Positions 25,522-34,792 of a stretch of 64,000 bases of DNA are shown here, piece after piece (the first letter of the stretch is position 1; each line of letters starts with the position of its first letter). Made by a program: the position numbers and the translations under genes. Where the stretch lies: NCBI RefSeq assembly GCF_900105455.1, contig NZ_FNSF01000007.1, forward strand, positions 558,001-622,000. The letters are read 5' to 3'. The DNA is from Tenacibaculum sp. MAR_2009_124 (lineage in GTDB: Bacteria; Bacteroidota; Bacteroidia; Flavobacteriales; Flavobacteriaceae). The notes beneath the pieces are model-generated. The model was not told the DNA's origin. It was given only the letters and a program-made list of their open reading frames with translations, and ran no database searches.

Positions 25522-26793
25522 ATGCATACAGACAATAGACCTACTAAGTTTTACAATATAGGAATCAGTTACGTAAAAGCTGATGCCAATACAAGAGGAA
25601 AATTCTCTTTATCAAAAGATAACCAACAAGCTCTCTTAGAAGAGGCTAAGCAAAGAGGGATGAACGAACTTTTCGTTTTATCAACGTGCAACAGAACAGA
25701 AATAAGCGGTTTTGCTGAACACCCTTTTCAACTTATTAGCATGTTGTGTAATCATTCCAATGGTTCTGTTGAAGAATTTGCAAAGGTTTCATATGTTAAT
25801 AAAGGTCAAGATGCGATACAACATTTATTCAGAACGGGAACTGGGTTAGATAGCCAAATTCTTGGAGATTATGAAATTGTAGGACAATTGCGTCAGGCGT
25901 TTAAACAGGCAAAGGAAGCTGGTACAACTAATGCGTATTTAGAGCGTTTGTTAAATTGTGTAATGCAGGCTAGTAAGCGTGTGAAGAATGAAACCAAACT
26001 TAGTTCGGGTACAACATCAGTATCGTATGCAGCTGTGCAATATTTAATAGAAAACGTATCGGATTATAACATTAAGAATATTCTAGTATTTGGGTTAGGG
26101 AAAATGGGAAAACACACCTGTAAAAACCTGGCGGAATACACGAATAACAAAACCTTAAGTCTTATCAATAGAACGGAGCAGAAAGTTGAAGAGTTCGTAA
26201 CAGAGCATAGTTTGATAAGACATGCAAAATTTAATGAATTACATAGTGAGGTAGCAGCGGCTGATGTTTTAATTGTATCAACAGGAGCTAATAAGCCTAC
26301 AATTACTAAAGATCATATACCAAAAAATAAAAAATTACTAATACTTGATTTGTCAATGCCTGCAAATGTTTCATCTGAGGTAAATGAACTTGAAGGTGTT
26401 ACCGTAATTAACGTAGATGAACTATCTAAAATAACCGACGAAACTTTAGCCATAAGAGAACAGGAGGTTCCTGTTGCAGAGTCTATTATAAATACTCATA
26501 AAGAAGAGTTCAATGAGTGGTTAAATCACAGGAAATTTACACCTGCAATTAATGCTTTAAAGCAATCTTTGCAAGCCATTCAAAAAAATGAAATAGACTT
26601 TCACAAGAAAAAAATACAGAACTTTGATGAAGAACAAGCAGAAGTTATCACATCGAGGTTAATTCAGAAGATAACAACGCAATTTGTAAAACATTTAAAA
26701 AACGAAAACACTTCAATTAATCAAAGTATTGAAGTAATGTCTAAAGTTTTTGGAAATAATTTAGAATCAGTAGATGCAACAAAAAATCATTAG
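25522..26793 (+). CDS. hemA: Glutamyl-tRNA reductase
   Basis: First committed enzyme of the C5 pathway: NADPH-dependent reduction of glutamyl-tRNA to glutamate-1-semialdehyde. I prefer the ATG at 25522 (423 aa) over 25498 because the -7 box abuts the latter. The active-site cysteine lies in LSTCNRTEI (Cys56), followed by the tRNA-binding domain (GLDSQILGDYEIVGQLR), the NADPH-binding GLGKMGKHTCKNL and the C-terminal dimerisation helices. Its end overlaps hemCD by 20 bp, so the two are translationally coupled. Divergent from the AraC regulator. Confidence 0.96.
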   Translation: MHTDNRPTKFYNIGISYVKADANTRGKFSLSKDNQQALLEEAKQRGMNELFVLSTCNRTEISGFAEHPFQLISMLCNHSNGSVEEFAKVSYVNKGQDAIQHLFRTGTGLDSQILGDYEIVGQLRQAFKQAKEAGTTNAYLERLLNCVMQASKRVKNETKLSSGTTSVSYAAVQYLIENVSDYNIKNILVFGLGKMGKHTCKNLAEYTNNKTLSLINRTEQKVEEFVTEHSLIRHAKFNELHSEVAAADVLIVSTGANKPTITKDHIPKNKKLLILDLSMPANVSSEVNELEGVTVINVDELSKITDETLAIREQEVPVAESIINTHKEEFNEWLNHRKFTPAINALKQSLQAIQKNEIDFHKKKIQNFDEEQAEVITSRLIQKITTQFVKHLKNENTSINQSIEVMSKVFGNNLESVDATKNH

Positions 26794-28366
26794 AATAGGT
26801 ACTCGTGAAAGCGAGTTGGCATTGTGGCAAGCTAACAATGTACGAAAGCAACTCGAAGAACAAGGATATCAAACACAAATAGTACCAATTAAATCTACTG
26901 GAGACATTGTATTAGATAAACCTTTATACGAATTAGGAATTACAGGGATATTTACTAAAAATCTAGATATTGCTATGTTGAATGGCGATATAGATATTGC
27001 TGTTCATTCCATGAAAGATGTACCAACGGTTTTACCCAAAGGAATTATTCAAGCCGCGGTATTAAAAAGAGCTAATTACAACGATATTTTAGTATTAAAA
27101 GATACTGAAGAATTTATGGGGCAACAACAAGGAGTTATTGCAACAGGAAGTCTTCGAAGAAAAGCGCAATGGTTAAATAGGTATCCAACACATGAAGTTG
27201 TCGACTTAAGAGGGAATGTTAATACTCGTCTAGATAAACTCGATAATAATGAATGGAATGGAGCTGTTTTTGCGGCTGCTGGATTAGAAAGAATAGGGAA
27301 AAGGCCGAAAGGTGCAATTTCTTTATCATGGATGATTCCAGCCCCAGCTCAAGGAGCGATTATGGTAACTGCTTTGGAAGAAGATGAATTTTCAATAGAG
27401 GCATGTGCTATTATAAACGATAGAGATACTGCAACTTGTACAGGGATAGAAAGAGAGTTTCTAAACCGACTTGAAGGTGGTTGTACTGCTCCAATTGGAG
27501 CTTTGGCAATGATCAACGAGGTTGAAAAAGAGATTACATTCAAAGGAGTATTATTGAGCAGAGATGGAAGTAAGAAACTTGAAGTAGTTAAAAAAGTTAA
27601 GCTAGGAGCTCATAAATACGTAGCGAAGGATTGTGCTGCTAAAATTATTGAAAGAGGAGGGAAGTTTATTATGATGGAAGATGAAGGAATAGAAAAAGAG
27701 TTTTCTGTTTATTCAACAAAAAAACTTTCTGAAGCTCAAAAAAAATTATTACCTACTACTGTGAGTGTTGAGGATAGCGATTTTATTAAAATCAGATACA
27801 ATCGTATTGCTCCAAAGGAAGTTAAGAAAGAGTTGGAAAATGTTGTTATTACGAGTAAAAATGGAGTGGAAGCTTTATTGTATAATTTCACCAAAGAAGA
27901 ATTAAATTTTAAGAACATTTATTGCGTTGGTAGACGTACTAAAAAGTTAATAGAGCAGAAGATTGGAAAAGTTAAGCACTCAGAGAATAATGCTCAAAAA
28001 TTAGCAAAATACTTAGCTGAAAATATAGAGAAAAAAGAAGTAACATATTTTTGTAGTAATTTAAGGTTAGATACCTTAAATGTTTTATTAAAAGCAAAAG
28101 ATGTTATCGTCAACGAGGTTGAAGCTTATAAAACAATGTACAGCCCTGTTAAACTAGATGATAAAATTGAAGGTGTTTTGTTCTACAGTCCTTCAACTGT
28201 TGAAAGCTATATGAGGGAAAATGAAGCAAATAAAATAGCTTTTTGTATCGGAGAAACAACAGCTAAAGAAGCTTCAAAAAGTTTTAAGAATGTGCAAGTA
28301 GCAAAAATCCCTACCGTTGAAAGTGTAATAGAAATGGTGAACTTACATTTTGCAAAAGAAGACTAA
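26774..28366 (+). CDS. hemCD: Hydroxymethylbilane synthase / uroporphyrinogen-III synthase fusion
   Basis: One polypeptide of 530 aa for two successive steps. Residues 1-305 are HemC: IGTRESELALWQA, VHSMKDVPT, GSLRRKAQW and the dipyrromethane-cofactor cysteine Cys237 in LEGGCTAPIG. Residues about 320-530 are HemD (ITSKNGVEALL, CVGRRTKKL, GVLFYSPSTVESYM, FCIGETTAKEA). Fusion channels unstable hydroxymethylbilane directly to ring closure. It overlaps hemA by 20 bp; a terminator follows at 28375-28404. Confidence 0.95.
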   Translation: MQQKIIRIGTRESELALWQANNVRKQLEEQGYQTQIVPIKSTGDIVLDKPLYELGITGIFTKNLDIAMLNGDIDIAVHSMKDVPTVLPKGIIQAAVLKRANYNDILVLKDTEEFMGQQQGVIATGSLRRKAQWLNRYPTHEVVDLRGNVNTRLDKLDNNEWNGAVFAAAGLERIGKRPKGAISLSWMIPAPAQGAIMVTALEEDEFSIEACAIINDRDTATCTGIEREFLNRLEGGCTAPIGALAMINEVEKEITFKGVLLSRDGSKKLEVVKKVKLGAHKYVAKDCAAKIIERGGKFIMMEDEGIEKEFSVYSTKKLSEAQKKLLPTTVSVEDSDFIKIRYNRIAPKEVKKELENVVITSKNGVEALLYNFTKEELNFKNIYCVGRRTKKLIEQKIGKVKHSENNAQKLAKYLAENIEKKEVTYFCSNLRLDTLNVLLKAKDVIVNEVEAYKTMYSPVKLDDKIEGVLFYSPSTVESYMRENEANKIAFCIGETTAKEASKSFKNVQVAKIPTVESVIEMVNLHFAKED

Positions 28367-28374
28367 TTATTGAA

Positions 28375-28404
28375 AAGAGATATGATTTTATATCTCCTTT
28401 TTTA
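28375..28404 (+). terminator. Rho-independent terminator after hemCD
   Basis: GAGATAT (28377-28383) and ATATCTC (28390-28396) followed by CTTTTTTTA. It may separate hemA-hemCD from hemB or allow partial read-through. Confidence 0.7.
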
Positions 28405-28465
28405 TAGAACGAGTATATAAAACTCAATTTACAAAATCCTACAAAGTAGTTTATAACTAAATTCA

Positions 28466-29443
28466 ATGTTTAAAACAAAAAGGCCAAGAAGGAACCGTAA
28501 ATCTGCCGCAATAAGAGCAATGGTAGAGGAAAACATTTTATCTGTAAATGACTTTATTTTCCCTTTATTTCTTATAGAAGGAACTAATGAAAAGCAAGAA
28601 ATAGAATCTATGCCAGGAATCTATCGCTACTCATTGGATTTGCTGTTGGAAGAAATCAAAGAATGTGTTGAACTAGGAATTAAAGGTTTCTGTGTGTTTC
28701 CTTCGTTAGGTGATGACAAAAAGGACAAATACGCAACAGAAGGTCATAATAAAGCAGGACTTTATAGTAAAGCGTTGAGAGAAATAAAATTGAAATTTCC
28801 TGAAGTTGCTTTAATGACTGACATTGCTATGGATCCTTATTCAAGTGATGGACATGATGGTATTGTTGAGAATGGAGAAATACTCAATGATGAAACTCTT
28901 GAGGTTTTAGGTAAAATGGCTTTAGCGCAAGCAGAGGCTGGTGCTGATATTTTAGGTCCATCTGATATGATGGATGGTCGCGTTGGATACATCAGAAACG
29001 TATTGGATAAAGCAGGATATACACATGTATCTATTATGTCTTATACTGCAAAATATGCGAGTGCTTTCTATGGACCATTTAGAGATGCTTTAGATTCTGC
29101 TCCAAAATTTGGAGATAAAAAAACCTATCAAATGAGTCCCGCAAATTCAAGAGAAGCATTAATTGAAGCTGAATTAGATATTGAAGAGGGAGCCGATATG
29201 ATCATGGTGAAACCTGCTCTGGCATATTTAGATATAATAAAATCATTGAAAGATAATTTTGATGTGCCTGTTACGGCTTACAATGTAAGTGGCGAGTATG
29301 CGATGCTCAAAGCAGCGGCAGAGAAAGGATGGCTTGATGGAGAAAAAGTAATGATGGAAACTTTATTGTCAATAAAAAGAGCAGGAGCCGATATTATTCT
29401 TACATATTTTGCTAAAGAAGTAGCTCAGTTATTAAAGAAGTAA
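28466..29443 (+). CDS. hemB: Porphobilinogen synthase (delta-aminolevulinate dehydratase)
   Basis: Condenses two 5-aminolevulinate molecules into porphobilinogen. The 325-aa protein has both Schiff-base lysines, in MSYTAKYAS and MVKPALAYLD. The metal-site stretch reads TDIAMDPYSSDGHDG, without the three cysteines of zinc enzymes, so it belongs to the zinc-independent, Mg/K-type group. Other motifs: SDMMDGRVGYIR and YNVSGEYAML. Second transcription unit of the heme cluster, starting 100 bp after hemCD. Confidence 0.96.
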   Translation: MFKTKRPRRNRKSAAIRAMVEENILSVNDFIFPLFLIEGTNEKQEIESMPGIYRYSLDLLLEEIKECVELGIKGFCVFPSLGDDKKDKYATEGHNKAGLYSKALREIKLKFPEVALMTDIAMDPYSSDGHDGIVENGEILNDETLEVLGKMALAQAEAGADILGPSDMMDGRVGYIRNVLDKAGYTHVSIMSYTAKYASAFYGPFRDALDSAPKFGDKKTYQMSPANSREALIEAELDIEEGADMIMVKPALAYLDIIKSLKDNFDVPVTAYNVSGEYAMLKAAAEKGWLDGEKVMMETLLSIKRAGADIILTYFAKEVAQLLKK

Positions 29444-29549
29444 ATGAGTTCAATAACTAAATTAACATGTTTAAAACATATAATGTTCTAGGTATTGATT
29501 AATTTTAGGCAATTAAGATGTAAACATGAACGTAAAAATAAATAAACAA

Positions 29550-29960
29550 ATGAAAAAGTTTTTATTGATTATAGCATTATTCTCGTTAACCAACTTATTT
29601 TCTCAAGACCTTAAAAAGGAAGCTATAGAAGGTGTTTGGAAGGTAGAAGAAGTAAAAAGATCTTCTAAGAAATCTAATTCTAAGGAATTAATAGATGGTT
29701 TTAAAGGAGCTTATTTTTATTTTAAAAAGAGTAATAATTTTGGTATAAAAACAACACATATGTCTGAAACTTTTTCGGATGCTATTAAAGTGTTAAGAGG
29801 TGCTCAATGGAAGGTGAAAGGAAATGAAGTTCATATTGGAACGGAGAAGAATGAGTTTAAAGCTATGATAATAAAAGTAGAATCAACAAAAAATGAATTT
29901 TACTTTGATTTAGGAGAAGGGAAACAATCAGCTCTAGTATTAAAGGTAGAGAAACAATAA
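29550..29960 (+). CDS. Small secreted protein in the heme cluster
   Basis: The frame opens at 29526, but the ATG at 29550 begins a textbook signal peptide (MKKFLLIIALFSLTNLFSQ), giving a 136-aa precursor. The mature part starts IEGVWKVEEVKRSSKK and ends VLKVEKQ; the IxGxW opening and beta-rich pattern resemble lipocalin-like domains, but I cannot assign a family. Lying between hemB and hemL on the same strand, it may be co-transcribed with them; a heme-related role is possible but unproven. Confidence 0.6.
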   Translation: MKKFLLIIALFSLTNLFSQDLKKEAIEGVWKVEEVKRSSKKSNSKELIDGFKGAYFYFKKSNNFGIKTTHMSETFSDAIKVLRGAQWKVKGNEVHIGTEKNEFKAMIIKVESTKNEFYFDLGEGKQSALVLKVEKQ

Positions 29961-29995
29961 ACGAATAAAAACAACTAAAAATAGTATAAAGTTTG

Positions 29996-31285
29996 ATGGA
30001 GTTTAAAAAATCGCAAGAACTTTACAATAAAGGCTTAAAAAACATGGTTGGCGCAGTAAACTCTCCAGTTAGGGCGTTTGCATCAGTTGGAGGAAATCCT
30101 TTATTTATTAAAAAAGCCAAAGGGAGTAAAATTACCGATGTTGACGGTAATTCTTATATCGATTTAGTTTTGTCGTATGGACCAATGATACTGGGTCATC
30201 GACATAAGAAAGTTCAAAAAGCAATTACTAAAGCACTAAAAAGTGGTTATTCTTTCGGTGCGTCTACAAAAAACGAAATTAAACTGGCTAAAATTGTTTG
30301 CGATGCATTTCCAGGAATGGATAAAGTTCGTTTCGTAAACTCAGGTACAGAAGCTGTTTTGAGTGGAATCCGTTTAGCGAGAGCGTTTACAGGAAAAGAT
30401 AAAATTATAAAGTTTTCTGGTTGCTATCATGGACATCAAGATGCTTTGCTGGTTGCAGCGGGTTCAGGATTAGCTACATTAAGTCTACCAGGCAGTAAAG
30501 GAGTACCTGAAGGAGCTGTGAAAAATACGTTAATAGCAAATTATAATGACTTAGATAGTGTTAAAGCGCATTTCGAAGAACATGATGATATTGCAGGGAT
30601 TATTTTAGAGCCAGTAGCTGGAAATATGGGAGTAGTAACTCCTCAAAATGGGTTTTTAAAAGAACTAAAGGAATATGTAAACTCTAAAGGAGCATTGCTT
30701 ATAGTTGATGAAGTAATGACTGGTTTTAGATCTAAGTTTGGAGGAGCACAGGAATTATTCGAAGTGGAAGCAGATATTACTTGTTTAGGAAAAGTAATAG
30801 GAGGAGGTTTTCCTGTAGGTGCTTACGGAGCGAGAAACGAAATTATGGAAATGGTTGCCCCATTAGGAGGTATGTACCAAGCGGGAACACTAAGTGGTAA
30901 CCCTATTGCGATGGCCGCGGGTATTTCAACACTTTCCGAGTTAAAGAAGCAAAATCCTTATGAAAAGTTTAACGAGGTTGCGCAAATAATAGAAGTATTT
31001 TTGCTAGAGTCTGCAAAAAAGTATGGAGTGGAAATAACAGTGAACAGATTTGGTTCGATGATAAATCCTTTTTTTACGAATGTGCATGTAACTAATTTTG
31101 AACAGGCTCAAACGAGTGACACGAAAAAGTTTGCTGTATTCTTCTGGGAAATGATAAGAAATGGTGTGTTTTTACCTCCATCACAATTTGAAGCGTGGTT
31201 CTTATCATCTGCAATTTCAGAGAAGGATATGAAGAAAATAATGAAAGCGATTGATAAATCAATTGAAGCAGTAGCGAATATGTAA
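29996..31285 (+). CDS. hemL: Glutamate-1-semialdehyde 2,1-aminomutase
   Basis: PLP enzyme converting glutamate-1-semialdehyde to 5-aminolevulinate. Start set at the ATG at 29996; a TTG one codon upstream keeps the frame open. The 429-aa protein shows NSPVRAF, the cofactor-phosphate site RFVNSGTEAVLSGIRLAR, KFSGCYHGHQDALL, VDEVMTGFR and the PLP lysine in CLGKVIGGGFPVGAYG. PVRAF and the YHGHxD motif separate it from other class-III aminotransferases. Follows the small secreted protein by 35 bp. Confidence 0.96.
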   Translation: MEFKKSQELYNKGLKNMVGAVNSPVRAFASVGGNPLFIKKAKGSKITDVDGNSYIDLVLSYGPMILGHRHKKVQKAITKALKSGYSFGASTKNEIKLAKIVCDAFPGMDKVRFVNSGTEAVLSGIRLARAFTGKDKIIKFSGCYHGHQDALLVAAGSGLATLSLPGSKGVPEGAVKNTLIANYNDLDSVKAHFEEHDDIAGIILEPVAGNMGVVTPQNGFLKELKEYVNSKGALLIVDEVMTGFRSKFGGAQELFEVEADITCLGKVIGGGFPVGAYGARNEIMEMVAPLGGMYQAGTLSGNPIAMAAGISTLSELKKQNPYEKFNEVAQIIEVFLLESAKKYGVEITVNRFGSMINPFFTNVHVTNFEQAQTSDTKKFAVFFWEMIRNGVFLPPSQFEAWFLSSAISEKDMKKIMKAIDKSIEAVANM

Positions 31286-31376
31286 TTAAAAAAAGCCTCA
31301 TAGAGTAGAAGTAAATATTTGGTATTTATAAATTTAGAATTTACTTTATTATCTTCGTAGAGGCGAAAATTTAAAA

Positions 31377-32402
31377 ATGATTAAAAACGATTTATTTTTA
31401 AGAGCCTTAAAGGGTGAAACGGTGGATAGGCCACCAGTTTGGATGATGCGTCAAGCAGGTAGATATTTACCTGAGTTTATGGAGTTAAAAAAGAAGTACG
31501 ACTTTTTTACAAGATGTAAAACTCCTGAATTGGCTTCTGAAATAACAGTTCAACCAATTCGCAGATATGGTATGGATGCGGCTATTCTATTTTCGGATAT
31601 TTTGGTAATTCCTCAGGCAATGAATGTTGAAGTTGAAATGAAACCTGACTTCGGCCCCTATTTACCAAATCCTATAAGAGACAGAAAAAGTTTAGATCAA
31701 GTTATAATTCCTGATGTTTATGAAGAATTAGGATATGTAATGGATGCAATTAAGGCAACCAAAGAAAAATTAAACGATGAGGTTCCATTAATTGGGTTCG
31801 CAGGTTCACCTTGGACAATTTTGTGCTATATGGTACAAGGCCAAGGGTCTAAGAATTTTGATAAAGCAAAAGAATTTTGTTTTTCGCAACCAATTTTGGC
31901 ACACGAATTGCTTACTAAAATAACATTGACCACAATTGCATATTTAAAAGCAAAGGTAAAAGCAGGTGTAAACGCTGTGCAAATTTTTGACTCTTGGGGA
32001 GGAATGTTGTCTCCAACAGATTATCAAGAATTCTCTTGGCGTTATATAAACCAAATAATTGAAGCGTTAAAAGATGAAGTTCCAGTTATTGCTTTTGGAA
32101 AAGGATGCTGGTTTGCACTTGATGTTATGGCTAAGTCGAATGCATCAGCTTTAGGAGTGGACTGGACTTGTTCTCCTAGAAACGCACGTTATTTAACTGG
32201 AGGAAACATAACCTTACAAGGTAATTTTGATCCCTCAAGATTGTTATCTCCGCCCGCTGACATTAAAAAAATGGTACACCAAATGATAAATGAGTTTGGT
32301 AAAGACAAATATATTGTTAACTTGGGGCATGGAATTTTACCCAATATTCCTTTAGAAAACGCTCAAGCGTTTATCGAAGCGGTAAAGGAATACAAGGTAT
32401 AA
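31377..32402 (+). CDS. hemE: Uroporphyrinogen decarboxylase
   Basis: Decarboxylates the four acetate side chains of uroporphyrinogen III to give coproporphyrinogen III. The 341-aa protein carries the signature RPPVWMMRQAGRYLPE (residues 18-33), ILFSDILVIP with the active-site Asp, GFAGSPWTI, QIFDSWGGML and the C-terminal NLGHGILP. Follows hemL by 91 bp on the same strand. Confidence 0.97.
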   Translation: MIKNDLFLRALKGETVDRPPVWMMRQAGRYLPEFMELKKKYDFFTRCKTPELASEITVQPIRRYGMDAAILFSDILVIPQAMNVEVEMKPDFGPYLPNPIRDRKSLDQVIIPDVYEELGYVMDAIKATKEKLNDEVPLIGFAGSPWTILCYMVQGQGSKNFDKAKEFCFSQPILAHELLTKITLTTIAYLKAKVKAGVNAVQIFDSWGGMLSPTDYQEFSWRYINQIIEALKDEVPVIAFGKGCWFALDVMAKSNASALGVDWTCSPRNARYLTGGNITLQGNFDPSRLLSPPADIKKMVHQMINEFGKDKYIVNLGHGILPNIPLENAQAFIEAVKEYKV

Positions 32403-32433
32403 TATAGTAATCCCCTTAATTACCCTATAGTAT

Positions 32434-33030
32434 ATGAAGAAAGTAGTATTCTTATTAATTATTTTGTTTTCAATTGGACTTTCAGCACAAGAGAAGGTAT
32501 ATTACAATTTTGCCGTAAACAATTGTGAGGAAGAAACAGCGGAAGGTTTAATTAATAATTGCCTTAAAGGTTCTTATCTTTTAAATTATGATTTCGTAAC
32601 AATTGATGGAAAAAAAATAAGCACAGACCAAGTTAAAACACCAATTGTGTTAATAGCTGCATCTACAAGATGTGCTCCTTGTTGGGGCGATATTCCAGCA
32701 CTTAACAAAATGGTAGAGAAGTATGATGGAAAAGTTGAATTTGTAATGTTTTTCTGGGATGACCTAAACGGAATCCAAAGAATGCAAAAGAAACTTGATC
32801 CAAGAATTAAATTAGTTCCTCCAACTAAGAAGTTTGATAATAAAGCATACACGGAGTCATACGGTTTCGTTCACAAGCTAGATTATCCAACTACTTATTT
32901 AATAGGAAAAGATAAAAAGTTTATTAGTATTAGAAGAGGTGCAGCGTACCCGTCTAAAGAAATGAACTGGGATAAAGTCAACGAAATTAACGAAAAGGAA
33001 CTCGAAGAATTTATTAAGCCAGTTTTGTAA
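32434..33030 (+). CDS. Secreted thioredoxin-fold protein with CAPC motif
   Basis: 198-aa TlpA/ResA-like protein with signal peptide (residues 1-19) and thioredoxin fold in the periplasm. The redox site is Cys80-Ala-Pro-Cys83 in ASTRCAPCWGDIPALNKM; cis-Pro is in DYPTTYLI. Two more cysteines (31 and 43) lie near the N-terminus and may form a disulfide. It lies 31 bp after hemE, ahead of a strong terminator, so it is the last gene of this heme sub-operon. Possible role in reducing cytochrome c heme-binding cysteines (inference from context). Confidence 0.8.
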   Translation: MKKVVFLLIILFSIGLSAQEKVYYNFAVNNCEEETAEGLINNCLKGSYLLNYDFVTIDGKKISTDQVKTPIVLIAASTRCAPCWGDIPALNKMVEKYDGKVEFVMFFWDDLNGIQRMQKKLDPRIKLVPPTKKFDNKAYTESYGFVHKLDYPTTYLIGKDKKFISIRRGAAYPSKEMNWDKVNEINEKELEEFIKPVL

Positions 33031-33048
33031 AATTTATTTAACAATAAA

Positions 33049-33094
33049 AAAAGTACAAACCTCTTTCTGTTTTAAGAAAGAGGTTTGTACTTTT
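33049..33094. terminator. Strong bidirectional terminator
   Basis: A perfect 20-bp stem (33049-33068 with 33075-33094; core CAAACCTCTTTCT/AGAAAGAGGTTTG) and a 6-nt loop, 20 bp before the EI24-protein start. Confidence 0.9.
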
Positions 33095-33113
33095 ATAGTA
33101 TAAATTGTAATTT

Positions 33114-33860
33114 ATGATTGCTAGTATGCTGAAAGGAATACGAGCTTATGCTCAGGCCTTACCGTTAATATCAAAATTGAAATTGTGGAAATATTTTGTA
33201 ATACCAATACTCATAAGTGTTGTAACGGCAATTGTAGTTGCCTCACTCGCATATTCACTTTCAGATAATGTAGGGCACTATTTGGCAGATTTTTGGAAAT
33301 GGGAATTTGGTAAAGAAACCTTTGAAGTAATTAGTACCTTCCTTAGTGGCTTAATAATACTAATTCTTGGTTTATTACTTTATAAACATATCGTACTAGC
33401 ACTTTCAGCACCATTTATGAGTCCCGTTTCTGAAAAAATAGAAAAACACTTTCATGGTAAAAGTCATGATCACCGTACAACTTCATTTAGAGAACAATTA
33501 GTAAGAGGAATAAAAATAAGTGTACGAAACATATCGAGAGAGTTAGCATTAACTATTCCTATTTTGCTTTTAAGTTTTGTTCCGGTAATTGGAGTATTTT
33601 CTACTATTCTTCTATTTTTAATGCAGGCTTATTATGCAGGGTTTGGAAATATGGATTATACCTTGGAACGACATTACAAATACAAAGATAGTATCAATTT
33701 CGTCTGGAAAAATAAAGGAATTGCAATGGGTAATGGTATTGTTTTCGTTTTGTTTTTATTGGTACCTGTAATAGGTGTTATTCTTGTTTTACCACTTTCA
33801 GTTACGGCAGCCACTACGGAAACTATAAAAAGAATTCATACTAAAGAATTAATAGAATAG
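33114..33860 (+). CDS. EI24-domain membrane protein (CysZ-like)
   Basis: 248-aa inner-membrane protein with four main hydrophobic blocks (about 27-50, 75-95, 150-180 and 205-235). The N-terminus (GIRAYAQALPLISKLKLWKYFVIP), HIVLALSAPFMSPVSEKIEKH and LERHYKYKDSINFVWKNKGIAMGNG fit the EI24/CysZ family; CysZ takes up sulfate, but the function of this branch is unproven. It starts just after the terminator and is 29 bp upstream of hemF, so the two may be co-transcribed. Confidence 0.75.
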   Translation: MIASMLKGIRAYAQALPLISKLKLWKYFVIPILISVVTAIVVASLAYSLSDNVGHYLADFWKWEFGKETFEVISTFLSGLIILILGLLLYKHIVLALSAPFMSPVSEKIEKHFHGKSHDHRTTSFREQLVRGIKISVRNISRELALTIPILLLSFVPVIGVFSTILLFLMQAYYAGFGNMDYTLERHYKYKDSINFVWKNKGIAMGNGIVFVLFLLVPVIGVILVLPLSVTAATTETIKRIHTKELIE

Positions 33861-33861
33861 T

Positions 33862-33869
33862 TATTTTTG
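33862..33869 (+). promoter_or_regulatory. Promoter -7 element of hemF
   Basis: TATTTTTG exactly matches TAnnTTTG; transcription near 33873 would give a 17-nt leader before the ATG at 33890. No TTG at the usual distance, so an activator may be needed. Confidence 0.4.
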
Positions 33870-33889
33870 TATATCAATTAGAAACACAA

Positions 33890-34792
33890 ATGAAAGACCA
33901 GTTTTACGCTTATATTCAAGAATTACAAGATACTATAACAAGTACGTTAGAAGAAGTTGATGGAAGGGCTAAATTCAAAGAGGACCTTTGGAAGCGTTCG
34001 GAAGGAGGTGGAGGGAGAACCAGAGTTATAGAAAATGGTAATATTTTCGAAAAAGGAGGGGTAAATATATCGGCAGTTCATGGAAAATTACCAGATGCTT
34101 TAAGAAAACAGTTCAAAGTAGAAGAAGGTGATTTTTTTGCTTGTGGATTAAGTTTAGTAATTCACCCTAAAAACCCATTTGTTCCAACTGTACACGCAAA
34201 TTGGCGCTATTTTGAAATGTATGATGAAAAGGGAGAAATAGTAACGCAATGGTTTGGTGGAGGCCAAGATTTGACCCCTTATTACTTATATGAAAAAGAT
34301 GTTACACATTTTCATGGTGTATGCAAGGAAGCTTGTGATAAACATCATGATAGTTTTTATCCGAAGTTTAAAGAAACTTGCGATAACTATTTTTGGAATG
34401 CTCATAGAAATGAAGCTAGAGGTGTGGGAGGATTGTTTTTTGACTATTTAAAAGAAACAGAAGAGTTTTCATTGAAAAATCGCTTCGACTTTATAACTGA
34501 AGTTGGTAACAGCTTTTTGAATTCATATGTACCTATTGTAGAAAGAAGAAAAGATATTGAATACACACAGAATCATAAAGATTGGCAAGAGGTTAGAAGA
34601 GGTAGATATGTAGAATTTAATTTAGTTCATGATAGAGGTACTTTGTTTGGATTAAAAACGAACGGAAGAATAGAGAGTATTCTAATGAGTTTACCACCAA
34701 TTGTACAATGGAAGTATGATCATCATCCAGAACAAGGATCTGAGGAAGAAAAACTATTAGAGGTATTAAAAAGCCCGAAAAAATGGGTATAA
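33890..34792 (+). CDS. hemF: Oxygen-dependent coproporphyrinogen III oxidase
   Basis: Converts coproporphyrinogen III to protoporphyrinogen IX using O2, the step before HemJ. The 300-aa protein shows EGGGGRTRVIENGNIFEKGGVN, the HANWRYFE segment, WFGGGQDLTPYY, KHHDSFYPKFK and RRGRYVEFNLVHDRGTLFGL. Oxygen dependence fits an aerobic lifestyle; no hemN is in this window. Ends the heme region, with a terminator at 34800-34829. Confidence 0.97.
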   Translation: MKDQFYAYIQELQDTITSTLEEVDGRAKFKEDLWKRSEGGGGRTRVIENGNIFEKGGVNISAVHGKLPDALRKQFKVEEGDFFACGLSLVIHPKNPFVPTVHANWRYFEMYDEKGEIVTQWFGGGQDLTPYYLYEKDVTHFHGVCKEACDKHHDSFYPKFKETCDNYFWNAHRNEARGVGGLFFDYLKETEEFSLKNRFDFITEVGNSFLNSYVPIVERRKDIEYTQNHKDWQEVRRGRYVEFNLVHDRGTLFGLKTNGRIESILMSLPPIVQWKYDHHPEQGSEEEKLLEVLKSPKKWV

